Part shown: positions 34,381 through 42,088 of the stretch, piece by piece
Position numbering within the stretch: position 1 is the first letter of the stretch
Layout of the letters: each line of letters begins with the position of its first letter
Assembly (NCBI GenBank): GCA_944376745.1
Contig: CALWDR010000195.1
Span: 1-48,295, forward strand
Direction: 5' to 3'
Length of the DNA stretch: 48,295 nt
DNA from: an uncultured Lachnospiraceae bacterium
Lineage (GTDB): Bacteria; Bacillota; Clostridia; Lachnospirales; Lachnospiraceae
Translations under genes and position numbers: made by a program
The notes under the pieces: model-generated
What the model was told of the DNA's origin: nothing
Databases searched by the model: none
Seen by the model: the letters and a program-made list of their open reading frames with translations, nothing else

Positions 34381-34716
34381 ATGGCACTCTCAAATCTTTT
34401 CGGATGGAACAAGAAAAAGGAAGCGGCTCCCGCTGCTGCCTGCGGTTCTGCCTGCGGGGCAGCCGATAAGCCCGCCGAAACTCCGACTGCCTGTGGTTCT
34501 GCCTGCGGGGCAGCCGATAAGCCAGAGCAAAAGCCTGCCGCTTGCGGTTCTGCCTGCGGGGCAGCCGATAAGCCCGCCGAAACTCCGGCTGCCTGCGGGG
34601 CAGCCGATAAGCCCGCCGAAGCCCCGGTTGCCTGCGGCTCGGCCTGTGGTGCAGCCGACAAGCCGGAGGAAAAGCATTCCGCCTGTGGTTCTGCCTGCGG
34701 CGCCGGCGACAAGTAA
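34381..34716 (+). CDS. ACGX-repeat peptide, likely radical SAM-modified precursor
   Basis: A 111-residue protein. ATG 34381 has GGAGG at 34368-34372; the in-frame ATG at 34366 lies ahead of that site. A short leader (MALSNLFGWNKKKEAA) precedes six tandem units of about 17 residues, mostly ACGSACGAADKP plus a variable acidic/Pro spacer. Unit 4 has lost five residues. Cys occur at 21, 25, 38, 42, 55, 59, 72, 85, 89, 102 and 106, all within ACG. This is the pattern named ACGX-repeat peptide, whose partner is the radical SAM/SPASM enzyme in the next gene. The mature product is unknown. A hairpin at 34740-34769 sits between the two. Confidence 0.88.
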   Translation: MALSNLFGWNKKKEAAPAAACGSACGAADKPAETPTACGSACGAADKPEQKPAACGSACGAADKPAETPAACGAADKPAEAPVACGSACGAADKPEEKHSACGSACGAGDK

Positions 34717-34739
34717 GCGGTTCTATCCTCATGAAAACG

Positions 34740-34769
34740 GTTCCCGGCGGGAAGGAAGCCGCCGGGAAC
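34740..34769 (+). promoter_or_regulatory. Hairpin between the ACGX peptide and its maturase
   Basis: GTTCCCGGCGG (34740-34750) pairs perfectly with CCGCCGGGAAC (34759-34769) over 8 bases. There is no T tract. It probably acts as an attenuator or 3' stabiliser that keeps peptide mRNA in excess over the enzyme. Confidence 0.7.
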
Positions 34770-34833
34770 ATCTGAAATGTTACTCGGAGACATCCGATTT
34801 TAATATATATCAAGAGAAGCGAGGTAATCGGTG

Positions 34834-35877
34834 ATGAGACAATATTTTTCTTTTCAGTGGCACATTACGGACCAATGTGAACAGCGGTGCAAGCACTGTT
34901 ACATTTTCTCGGAAGATAACTGCAAAAAGCTGGATTCCATGACATGGGGGCAGATGCAGGATACTTTTTACAACTGTCTGGATTTCTGCAAGGTATATGA
35001 CCGGCTGCCTTATTTCTATATCACGGGCGGCGACCCGATCCTGCACCCGGATTTTTGGAAACTGCTGGGGCTGATGAAAGAAAATCATATTCCGTTCACC
35101 ATTCTCGGAAATCCTTTCCATCTGAATGATGAAGTCTGCCGGAGGCTGAAGGAATACGGCTGTGAGAAATATCAGCTTTCCCTGGATGGGATGCGGGAAA
35201 CCCACGACTGGTTCCGCAAACCGGGCAGCTTCGACATCACACTGGAAAAAATCGGTTGTATCAACCGGGCCGGGATCAGAAGCGTGATCATGACTACCGT
35301 ATCCGGCACAAATATTGATGAAGTCCCGGATATCATCGACGCTGTGGTAAAGGCCGGGGCAAATGTCTTTGCGTTTGCCCGTTACTGTCCCACCAGCGAG
35401 GAGAAGGACGTAGGGATCGAGCCAATGCGCTACCGCAGACTGCTGGCCGACTGTGATAAAAAATTCAGGGAATATGAGGCGGCTGGCTGCGAGACCTACT
35501 TTAACAAAAAAGACCATCTGTGGACGCTGTATGAATATGAAACCGGGACATTCAAAATCCCCGAAACGGTGGAGGAAGGCATGATTTACGGCGGCTGTAA
35601 CTGCGGCAACTGCCATCTGACGATCCTGCCCACCGGCGATATTTACGCCTGCCGCCGGGTACAGAACAGCAAGGTAGGAAATGTCTTTGAGGACAGGCTT
35701 GCGGATGTATGGGTCTGCCAGATGGAACAGTACCGCGATTACACGAAGTTTGAGAAATGCTCCAAATGCGAACTTCTCGCCTGGTGCCGGGGCTGCCCTG
35801 CGGTTGCCAGCGGCAAAGACGGGAACTTCTATGCAGCCGATCCCCAGTGCTGGAAGGAGGTAAATGGATATGAATGA
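34834..35877 (+). CDS. Radical SAM/SPASM maturase of the ACGX system
   Basis: A 347-residue enzyme. ATG 34834 is preceded by GCGAGG at 34819-34824; the GTG at 34831 gives only one extra residue. The radical SAM cluster motif CEQRCKHC (C-x3-C-x2-C) sits near residues 15-22. GGDPILHPDF is the GGE-like motif. The C-terminal SPASM region carries CGNCHLTILPTGDIYACRRV and CSKCELLAWCRGC, binding one or two extra [4Fe-4S] clusters. It would alter the Cys or Ala-Cys-Gly units of the adjacent peptide, perhaps by a carbon-sulfur bond, which is an inference. The nitroreductase stub overlaps its end. Confidence 0.93.
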   Translation: MRQYFSFQWHITDQCEQRCKHCYIFSEDNCKKLDSMTWGQMQDTFYNCLDFCKVYDRLPYFYITGGDPILHPDFWKLLGLMKENHIPFTILGNPFHLNDEVCRRLKEYGCEKYQLSLDGMRETHDWFRKPGSFDITLEKIGCINRAGIRSVIMTTVSGTNIDEVPDIIDAVVKAGANVFAFARYCPTSEEKDVGIEPMRYRRLLADCDKKFREYEAAGCETYFNKKDHLWTLYEYETGTFKIPETVEEGMIYGGCNCGNCHLTILPTGDIYACRRVQNSKVGNVFEDRLADVWVCQMEQYRDYTKFEKCSKCELLAWCRGCPAVASGKDGNFYAADPQCWKEVNGYE

Positions 35878-36016
35878 AACGATGCAGACAATCCTGCACC
35901 GGCGTGCGATCCGGCGTTTGGGAAAAATCAAGCGGGCCAGTTCCAATCCGCACATGGCTACAGCCACAAGCTATGTGTCCAGAGAACAGCCAAGAATTGC
36001 CGATGATCCGAAATAA
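35864..36016 (+). pseudogene. Nitroreductase N-terminal stub
   Basis: A 50-codon frame after GGAAGGAGG, overlapping the end of the maturase gene by 14 bases. MDMNETMQTILHRRAIRR matches the opening of nitroreductases (the R-R-x-I-R FMN contact), but what follows (RLGKIKRASSNPHM) has no family sequence and the protein ends at residue 50 rather than ~170. A deletion has probably removed the rest. A genuine tiny protein cannot be excluded. Confidence 0.5.
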
Positions 36017-36052
36017 TACAGCGCCAAAGAAATGAGAACGGAGGAATAGAGT

Positions 36053-36667
36053 ATGGACGCAAAAACCTGTTTGAAGAAACTGCAATATGTGGGCATTCTG
36101 GCGTTTGCGACTGTGGATGAAAAAGGAAATCCCCAGATACGCAACATCAGCGCCATCCACTATGAACCGGACGCCATGTACTTTTTCACGGCAAGAGGAA
36201 AGGAGTTCTGCAAAGAGCTGCTTGCTGATGGCCGGGTACAGGTGCTCGGATATACAAAGTATAAAGAAATGATCCGCCTGTCCGCAAAGGCTGTGCCGGC
36301 AAAGGAAGAGGAACAGAAACATTGGATCGACACCATTTTTTCAGAGCAGCCCTATCTTTCCAATGTGTACCCTGGGGAAACCAGAAATATCGGTATTGTA
36401 TTTGAGATCAGGGACGCGGAGATTGAATATTTCCATCTTGGCGTCAATCCCATTTTCAGAGAAACCTATGTGATCGGCAGCGGGAAGGCAGAGGAAAAGG
36501 GGTATCAGATCACCGATGCCTGTATCGGATGCGGAACCTGCATAAAAAACTGCCCCCAGCGGTGTATTTCTGAAGGACAGCCCTATGTGATCCGGCAGGA
36601 GCATTGCCTTCATTGCGGGAACTGTTACGAGAATTGCCCGGTGCAGGCAGTCAGAAAGCGGGGATAA
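36053..36667 (+). CDS. Flavin-reductase-like (PPOX) protein with two [4Fe-4S] clusters
   Basis: A 204-residue fusion. Residues about 1-130 have the split-barrel pyridoxamine-5'-phosphate-oxidase fold that binds FMN or F420 (LKKLQYVGILAFATVDEKGN, YFFTARGKEFCKELL). Residues about 150-200 hold two ferredoxin motifs, CIGCGTCIKNCPQRC and CLHCGNCYENCPVQA. It could shuttle electrons to a flavin or reduce a small molecule, and may supply the maturase encoded upstream. The next gene begins one base after its stop, showing operon organisation with the macrodomain and sirtuin genes. Confidence 0.88.
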   Translation: MDAKTCLKKLQYVGILAFATVDEKGNPQIRNISAIHYEPDAMYFFTARGKEFCKELLADGRVQVLGYTKYKEMIRLSAKAVPAKEEEQKHWIDTIFSEQPYLSNVYPGETRNIGIVFEIRDAEIEYFHLGVNPIFRETYVIGSGKAEEKGYQITDACIGCGTCIKNCPQRCISEGQPYVIRQEHCLHCGNCYENCPVQAVRKRG

Positions 36668-36668
36668 T

Positions 36669-37469
36669 ATGACACAAACAGAAAGGCGGCTCTATCTCAT
36701 TCAGGAATTGCTTCGAGAGCGGCTTCCATATTCCGAGGTTGAGCAGCAATCCAGTGATATGGAAATACCGGACAATGAGGAGCAGCAGAAAAGGCTTCTC
36801 CGAAGTCTGATGAATATTCGCGCTCCACGCCCGATAAGCGATGAGTTTCTTAAAATTCAGGACGAGTATTTAAGTGAAGAAGTCGCGGGAAAAGGAGTTA
36901 CAGACAGCGCATCACTGCCTGCGTCATCCCTTGATCGCCGTCTGGTACTATGGCGTGGAGATATTACAACGCTAAAAATTGATACTATCGTAAATGCGGC
37001 CAACAGTGCTTTAAGGGGATGTTTCGTACCCTGCCATTCTTGCGTGGACAACATGATTCACAGCGTAAGCGGCATACAGCTCCGTTTGACTTGCGATAAG
37101 ATTATGAACGAACAGGGATACGACGAGCCAACAGGAAAAGCAAAAATTACACCTGCGTATAATCTGCCTTCTAAATATGTGCTTCACACTGTCGGACCGA
37201 TCCTATCAGGACGCCTGACGGATAACCATTGCAGGCAGCTCGCAGGCTGCTATAAATCCTGCTTGGAGCTTGCGGCAGATAACGGACTGAAAAGTATTGC
37301 CTTCTGCTGTATTTCCACAGGAGAATTTCATTTCCCACAGAAAAAGGCGGCAGAAATTGCGGTACAGACAGTTAAGGATTATCTGAACACGGATACACGT
37401 ATAGAGAAGGTGGTATTTAATGTTTTCAAACAAGAGGATTATGACATTTACCGGGAACTCCTCGGATAA
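36669..37469 (+). CDS. Zinc-dependent macrodomain ADP-ribose hydrolase
   Basis: A 266-residue macrodomain protein. The N-terminal ~90 residues are helical, followed by the macrodomain proper (about 91-265): GDIT, IVNAANSAL (ADP-ribose binding) and the late CISTGEFHFP. The segment RGCFVPCHSCVDNMIHSVSG contains C118, H123 and C125, the likely zinc ligands that distinguish the sirtuin-linked Zn-Macro class. These enzymes remove ADP-ribose from proteins modified by class M sirtuins, and here the sirtuin gene overlaps its end by 50 bases. It begins one base after the flavin/Fe-S gene. Confidence 0.92.
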   Translation: MTQTERRLYLIQELLRERLPYSEVEQQSSDMEIPDNEEQQKRLLRSLMNIRAPRPISDEFLKIQDEYLSEEVAGKGVTDSASLPASSLDRRLVLWRGDITTLKIDTIVNAANSALRGCFVPCHSCVDNMIHSVSGIQLRLTCDKIMNEQGYDEPTGKAKITPAYNLPSKYVLHTVGPILSGRLTDNHCRQLAGCYKSCLELAADNGLKSIAFCCISTGEFHFPQKKAAEIAVQTVKDYLNTDTRIEKVVFNVFKQEDYDIYRELLG

Positions 37470-38316
37470 CATACAGCGGTTCCAAGAACTTTTACAAAAG
37501 ATAGATACCGTTGTGATCGGCGCAGGTGCGGGACTTTCCACCTCGGCGGGCTTCACGTATACGGGAAAGCGGTTTGAAGATCATTTTGCTGATTTTATTC
37601 AGAAATATGGCTTGAAAGATATGTATTCAGGCGGCTTTTTCCCTTTTTCCAGCCAGGAAGAGCATTGGGCATACTGGTCAAGATATGTTTTCATAAACCG
37701 ATATGCGGACGTGGATAACGGAACATACAAAAGGCTTTTTGAGCTTGTGAAAGATAAGGATTACTTTGTCCTGACTACAAATGTGGACCATCAATTTCAA
37801 AAAGCAGGTTTTGATAAACACAGATTGTTCTATACACAGGGGGATTATGGCCTTTTTCAATGCAGTGTCCCCTGCCATAACAGCACTTATGATAATGAAG
37901 CGGTTATTCGTGCAATGGTTGAACAGCAGGCTGATATGAAAATACCGACAGAGCTTATTCCCCACTGTCCTGTCTGCGGCAGACCGATGACAATGAATTT
38001 AAGGGCAGACGATACTTTTGTCCAGGATGAAGGCTGGTATCGGGCGAGTGAACGATACGCAGATTTTATCCGCAGACACAGAGAACAGCAGATGCTCTTT
38101 TTAGAACTTGGCGTTGGAATGAATACGCCGGGGATCATTAAATATCCTTTTTGGCAGATGACTTACAATTATAAAGAAGCCTATTATGTTTGTATAAATT
38201 ATGGGGAGGCATTTGCACCATCGGAGATCCGTAAAAAATCTGTTTGTATTCAAGACGATATCAGTAATGTACTACGCTTAAACCGGTTCCGTTGCCTGGC
38301 GGGTTCAGGACGGTGA
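37420..38316 (+). CDS. Class M sirtuin (SirTM), protein ADP-ribosyltransferase
   Basis: A 298-residue sirtuin-fold protein. GAGAGLSTSAGF (34-45) is the NAD site. TTNVDHQF gives N121 and YTQGDYG gives Q140, where ordinary deacetylase sirtuins have His; together with R195 (NLR) they match the N/Q/R set reported for ADP-ribosylating SirTM, with constant offset from the Streptococcus enzyme as I recall it. Zinc ligands are C148, C152, C183 and C186. The start overlaps the macrodomain gene by 50 bases (ATG 37441 is an alternative). In known operons the target is a lipoylated carrier protein, but none is encoded in this window. Confidence 0.92.
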   Translation: MFSNKRIMTFTGNSSDNIQRFQELLQKIDTVVIGAGAGLSTSAGFTYTGKRFEDHFADFIQKYGLKDMYSGGFFPFSSQEEHWAYWSRYVFINRYADVDNGTYKRLFELVKDKDYFVLTTNVDHQFQKAGFDKHRLFYTQGDYGLFQCSVPCHNSTYDNEAVIRAMVEQQADMKIPTELIPHCPVCGRPMTMNLRADDTFVQDEGWYRASERYADFIRRHREQQMLFLELGVGMNTPGIIKYPFWQMTYNYKEAYYVCINYGEAFAPSEIRKKSVCIQDDISNVLRLNRFRCLAGSGR

Positions 38317-38458
38317 AAATGACGGTGCCGGACAGTATGCCAGGGGTCAGGTATAAAATAGACCTGCGGTTTTTGTAAACGGTAATATTGTTATGCAGTA
38401 TGACATTTCAAATATTACGCATACTACCATGGAAAAAAAGCAAAGAGAGGAACATTCC

Positions 38459-39055
38459 ATGGCAGTAGATTTGAAACAAAGCGAGACAATGAAGAACCTG
38501 ATGAAGGCCTTCGCCGGGGAGAGCCAGGCCAGGAACCGCTACACCTTCGCCGCCTATCAGGCCAACCAGAAAGGGCTGTATGTCATCGAGCAGGTGTTCA
38601 CCTTCACCGCGGACCAGGAGCGGGAGCACGCGGAGGTGTTCTACAATCATTTGAAGGAGCTGGCGGGGGAGACCATCCAGATCGAAGGCGGCTATCCGGT
38701 GGATCTAAGCCCCAAGGTGGAGCGGCTGCTGGAAATGGCCCAGCACAACGAGTACGAGGAGCATGACGACGTGTACAAGAAGTTCGGCGAAGCAGCCAGG
38801 CAGGAGGGCTTTCAGAAGGTGGCGGGGGCTTTCCATATGATCGCGGAGATCGAAAAGCTTCACGGGGACCGCTTCGGGACCTTCGCGAAGCTTCTGAGGG
38901 AAAACCGCCTTTTTGTGTCCGAGGTGGAGACAAAATGGATGTGTTTGAAATGCGGGTTTGTCCTGGAGGCAAAGGAGGCCCCGAAAAACTGTCCTGTGTG
39001 CGGTCACGAGCAGGGGTACTTTGTCCGCCTTGAGCTGGCGCCCTTCTGCGCCTGA
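38459..39055 (+). CDS. rbr: Rubrerythrin
   Basis: A 198-residue non-haem di-iron peroxidase that protects anaerobes from hydrogen peroxide. ATG 38459 has GAGAGGA 7 bases upstream; the in-frame ATG at 38393 is too far. The ferritin-like four-helix part has E-x6-Y and EH pairs (ESQARNRYTFAAYQA, EQVFTFTADQEREHAEVF), and the rubredoxin-like end has CLKC and CPVCG. Codon use is biased toward highly expressed genes. It closes the plus-strand block; the siderophore genes are convergent. No clear PerR box was found. Confidence 0.97.
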   Translation: MAVDLKQSETMKNLMKAFAGESQARNRYTFAAYQANQKGLYVIEQVFTFTADQEREHAEVFYNHLKELAGETIQIEGGYPVDLSPKVERLLEMAQHNEYEEHDDVYKKFGEAARQEGFQKVAGAFHMIAEIEKLHGDRFGTFAKLLRENRLFVSEVETKWMCLKCGFVLEAKEAPKNCPVCGHEQGYFVRLELAPFCA

Positions 39056-39085
39056 TGTCCGTCCAGCCTGTTTTTTGCCAGATGC

Positions 39086-39832
39086 TTAATATTTATAAAA
39101 ATATTCCTCCCCCTCCCGGCGGAGCTGCACCCCGAAGATCTGCTCCACAAGGCCGCTTACGCAGATCTCTTCGGGGGTCCCGTGGGCGAAAATCCTGCCC
39201 TTGTCCATCACTGCCACCCGGTCAGAGAACCGAAAGGCCAGAGGGAGATCGTGCATGACGGCGACGATCCCCCTGCCGTCGTCCGCAAGGCTGCGCAGCA
39301 GTCTCAAGACGTCGAGCTGATGGGAGATATCCAGGTAGGTGGTGGGCTCGTCCAGGAGGATGTAGTCCGTCTCCTGGGCGAGAGCCATGGCGATGTACGC
39401 GCTCTGGCGCATGCCGCCGGAGAGGGCGCACACCGGCTTGTGGGCAAATTCCAAAACTCCCGCCTGGTCCATGGCCGACGCCGCGATCTCCCGGTCCCGG
39501 CTGGCGTACTGCCGGGGATAGCTTATATGGGGAAATCTGCCGTGAAGCACCATCTGCTCCACGGTCATATCCGGGGTGTCTCTGCCCTGGGCCAGATAGG
39601 CGACCTGTTTTGCGATGGCCTTTCGGTTCAGGGCGGACAGACTCACATGATCGATGGAAATTTCCCCCTGGGTATGGGGCAGCATGCCAAGAGCCGCCTT
39701 TAGGAGCGTGCTCTTTCCGCAGCCGTTGGGGCCGATGATGCTGGTCAGCCTGTTTTTCCCAAAGCCGATGGAGAGGTCATGCAGAATTTCCGTTTTTCCG
39801 TATCCGGCGGATACATTTTTCAGTTCAAGCAC
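39086..39832 (-). CDS. Siderophore/cobalamin ABC importer ATPase (FecE/BtuD-like)
   Basis: A 248-residue ATPase. Walker A is GPNGCGKSTLL, the signature LSGGMRQSAYIAMAL, Walker B YILLDEPTTYLD and the H-loop VMHDL. The start GTG at 39832 is chosen: AAAGGAGG is 7 bases ahead and the protein then opens with LELKNVSAGYGKT as family members do. A longer start (TTG 39868) would only add residues that come from a duplicated junction (39825-39904). It works with the permease and binding protein encoded upstream on the minus strand. Confidence 0.92.
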   Translation of the reverse strand: MLELKNVSAGYGKTEILHDLSIGFGKNRLTSIIGPNGCGKSTLLKAALGMLPHTQGEISIDHVSLSALNRKAIAKQVAYLAQGRDTPDMTVEQMVLHGRFPHISYPRQYASRDREIAASAMDQAGVLEFAHKPVCALSGGMRQSAYIAMALAQETDYILLDEPTTYLDISHQLDVLRLLRSLADDGRGIVAVMHDLPLAFRFSDRVAVMDKGRIFAHGTPEEICVSGLVEQIFGVQLRREGEEYFYKY

Positions 39833-39904
39833 GGCTGTGTCCTCCTTTACCTTTGATGAGAATATCAAGCACGGCTGTGTCCTCCTTTTCCTTTGATGAG
39901 AATA
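39825..39904 (-). repeat. 40-bp tandem duplication at the fecD/fecE junction
   Basis: Units 39825-39864 and 39865-39904 differ by a single base. Each carries the permease stop region, AAAGGAGG and a GTG. The copy nearer the permease ends its coding sequence (KGKGGHSRA and TGA), the copy nearer fecE supplies the ribosome site and start. Before the duplication the start and stop would have overlapped. Confidence 0.9.
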
Positions 39905-40872
39905 AAGAGAAAGAAAGGCGCTCCCAGGAATGCCATGATGATCCCAACCGGCAGCTCATAGGGGGCGAAAATGATGCGCGCCAGGGTGTCGCAGAGGGTC
40001 ACAAAGCCTGCCCCCACCAGAGCGCACAGCGGCAGAAGGTGGCGCGACTGGGTGGTGGCGACGCGCCGGACCGCGTGAGGTACAAGAAGGCCCACAAAGG
40101 ACAAAAGTCCCGCCACGCTCACCGCCGCGCCCGCCAGAAGGGCGGCGAAGATCAGAAACAGGACGCGCGTAAGCTCCGTGTTCATCCCCAGTCCTTTGGC
40201 GTTTTCCTCCCCCAGCGTCAGCACGTCAAGGGCATTGGAGAGGGTATTTAAAAACAGCAGCGACACAAGTATGACAACGGCAGCCGGGATGAGCTTTACA
40301 TAGGTGGCGGAGGCAAAATCTCCCACCTTGAAGGCGCTGCTTAGAATACTCACATCCGGCACGAAGGTGGTTACCGTGTCGGAAACCGCGCCCAGCAGGG
40401 CGTTTAAGGCAACTCCCATCAGGATCACCGTTCCCCTGGAGGCGCCCCATTTCTTTGCCCCGAGGCTCACCAGCATGACGGTGAGAAATGCCCCGAGAAA
40501 GGCAAAGAGGGATAAGCGCCACCCGCCCACGATGCCAAAGGCGGCGCAGAGAGTTACCGCAAGTCCGGCCCCTGCGTTGACGCCGATGATGCTGGGGGAC
40601 GCAAGCCGGTTGGCAAGCACGCCCTGGATCACCGCCCCCGACACGGCGAGGGCCGCGCCGCACAAAAGACCTGCCGCGACTCTCGGAAGGCGCACGAACC
40701 ATAAGATCTTGGCCTGGGGGCTGTCCGTGTCTCCATGAAACAGCGCTTTCAGGACGTCGGCAAAGCCAACCTCCGTGGCGCCAAGGAACAGGCCCAGCAG
40801 AATGGAGAGCAAAAGCAGGGCGATGGCGGCAGCGTAGATGGGACCAAGCTTATTTTTCCGTAAGTGTTTCAT
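39865..40872 (-). CDS. Siderophore/cobalamin ABC importer permease (FecCD family)
   Basis: A 335-residue membrane protein with about ten transmembrane helices typical of FecCD/BtuC. Family blocks include RLPRVAAGLLCGAALAVSGA (about 60-78), GASRGTVILMGVALNALLGA and LSFVGLLVPHAVRR (GLLVPH being the ATPase contact). Only one permease gene is present, so a homodimer is likely. It overlaps the binding-protein gene by 23 bases and ends in the 40-bp duplication. Confidence 0.93.
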   Translation of the reverse strand: MKHLRKNKLGPIYAAAIALLLLSILLGLFLGATEVGFADVLKALFHGDTDSPQAKILWFVRLPRVAAGLLCGAALAVSGAVIQGVLANRLASPSIIGVNAGAGLAVTLCAAFGIVGGWRLSLFAFLGAFLTVMLVSLGAKKWGASRGTVILMGVALNALLGAVSDTVTTFVPDVSILSSAFKVGDFASATYVKLIPAAVVILVSLLFLNTLSNALDVLTLGEENAKGLGMNTELTRVLFLIFAALLAGAAVSVAGLLSFVGLLVPHAVRRVATTQSRHLLPLCALVGAGFVTLCDTLARIIFAPYELPVGIIMAFLGAPFFLFILIKGKGGHSRA

Positions 40873-41794
40873 AGAGATCCTCGTATGCCTCTGCCCAGCG
40901 GGCGTTGGGCTTCAGATTGAACAGTGTTTTATCCATCACATGGAATCTGCCCTCCTCCACCGCCTCCAGCGTATTCCAGGCAGGATTTTCCTCCATCATG
41001 GCGTTGAGGGACGCCTCCGCGGCTTCGGTGTCGCTTCCCATGGAGACGACAAAAATGTGATATGGATTTTCGCGGATGACCGCCTCCACGCTCAGATTTT
41101 CAAGCAGGCTGGCGTCGCTGTCCGCGATATTGATACAGCCCAGATCTGCCAGCATTTCACCCAGGATCGTGCCCTGGCTTCCCTTGGCCTTGACGGAGCT
41201 TGCGGAGGTGCGAAGCAGAAGCACCTTGCGCTCCTCGTCGTCTGCGCCGCTTTCCGCGTATTTTGTTTTCACCGCCTCGATCTGCGTCTGCAGAGCCAGG
41301 CCGTTTTGCTCATACAGATCCTTTCTTCCGGTAAGGTCGGTGCAGATATCGAGCATTTGCAGGTAGTCGTCAAAATTATCCACGTCAAAATAGACCACGG
41401 GGATACCCGCCGCTTCCAGCGAATCCTTCATTTCCACGTTGCTGGACGTGGAGGCGCTGGCGATCACCAGATCGGGGTCAGCTGACAGGAGCAGCTCCAG
41501 GCTGGGGGAGTGGGCGCCTCCGATGTTGACCGCGTCGGGCAGCTCCAGCCCGAAATCCTCCCAGGCGTCCTCCGCGGCGGCGCAGAGGGACCCGCCGGAC
41601 AGCACCCAGACGTCCGCGAAGCTGCCCAGAAGCGCCGCCACCCGTTCGGGATCTTTCTTCACGGAGACTTTCCGGTCAAGGGCGTCGGTAAATGTGACGG
41701 TGTCCCCGGATACGGCGTCCTCCGGGGAGTTCTGTCCGCAGGCGGACAGGGTGCAGATGAGAATCAAAACAAGTGTAACAAAAATTTTCTTCAT
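40850..41794 (-). CDS. Siderophore/cobalamin ABC importer binding lipoprotein
   Basis: A 314-residue periplasmic-type binding protein (FecB/BtuF fold). It has a signal peptide with lipobox LSAC at about residue 16-19, two alpha/beta lobes, and the opening VTFTDALDRKVSVKKDPERV. GGAHSPSLELLLSADPDLVI is the family hinge block. The cargo (ferric siderophore, haem or cobalamin) cannot be told from sequence. It is the first gene of a minus-strand operon with permease and ATPase. The upstream region contains a terminator from the neighbouring gene and AT-rich promoter-like sequence. Confidence 0.9.
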   Translation of the reverse strand: MKKIFVTLVLILICTLSACGQNSPEDAVSGDTVTFTDALDRKVSVKKDPERVAALLGSFADVWVLSGGSLCAAAEDAWEDFGLELPDAVNIGGAHSPSLELLLSADPDLVIASASTSSNVEMKDSLEAAGIPVVYFDVDNFDDYLQMLDICTDLTGRKDLYEQNGLALQTQIEAVKTKYAESGADDEERKVLLLRTSASSVKAKGSQGTILGEMLADLGCINIADSDASLLENLSVEAVIRENPYHIFVVSMGSDTEAAEASLNAMMEENPAWNTLEAVEEGRFHVMDKTLFNLKPNARWAEAYEDLYETLTEK

Positions 41795-42088
41795 AACCTT
41801 TTACCTCTATATATAATATAATCATCGAATGATACCCACAGATTGCTTCGCACTGAGTGTTCCCGCCAATCGTGATCCCTTGACTATGGTATCGTTGGGT
41901 GAAAAAAGGACTGCGCCAGGCGGAAAAAGGGCATACGATCCCCACAGATATCGGATGGCCTGTGGGAATTCGTTTTAAAGCCCTTTCACTGCTCTGGCGC
42001 AGTCCGGCAGATTCCTTTCAGGAAATATAAGTGATACCGGGGTTCCTGGGCCATACAGGAAAACGTATGACCCGGGAGCCTCAAAAAA
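41795..42088. other. Intergenic region with a long structured terminator
   Basis: About 294 bases between two minus-strand genes. It holds a nested-hairpin terminator (41902-42005), then the leader of the importer operon with an AT-rich -10-like stretch close to the gene (41808-41825). No riboswitch could be assigned with confidence. Confidence 0.6.
41902..42005 (-). terminator. Long nested-hairpin terminator or structured RNA
   Basis: Three stems nest inside one another: GGACTGCGCCAG (41908-41919) with CTGGCGCAGTCC (41994-42005); AAAGGGC (41926-41932) with GCCCTTT (41980-41986); CCCACAG (41941-41947) with CTGTGGG (41960-41966). On the minus strand the outer stem runs into six T's (41902-41907). 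It would end the fusion-enzyme transcript. The ~100-base size is unusual for a simple terminator. Confidence 0.75.

Noticed and set aside
34430..34716. Short regular repeats in the ACGX gene looking like a CRISPR array.
   Set aside because: The repeats are contiguous, translated in one frame with a good ribosome site, and have no unique spacers.
38317..38458. PerR or Fur box before rubrerythrin.
   Set aside because: No convincing palindrome of either type was found in the AT-rich leader.
41795..41900. Possible cobalamin riboswitch before the siderophore/cobalamin importer (a GGGAA-like block on the minus strand).
   Set aside because: Only fragments of the consensus are present and the conserved GCCACTG and B12-box context is missing.
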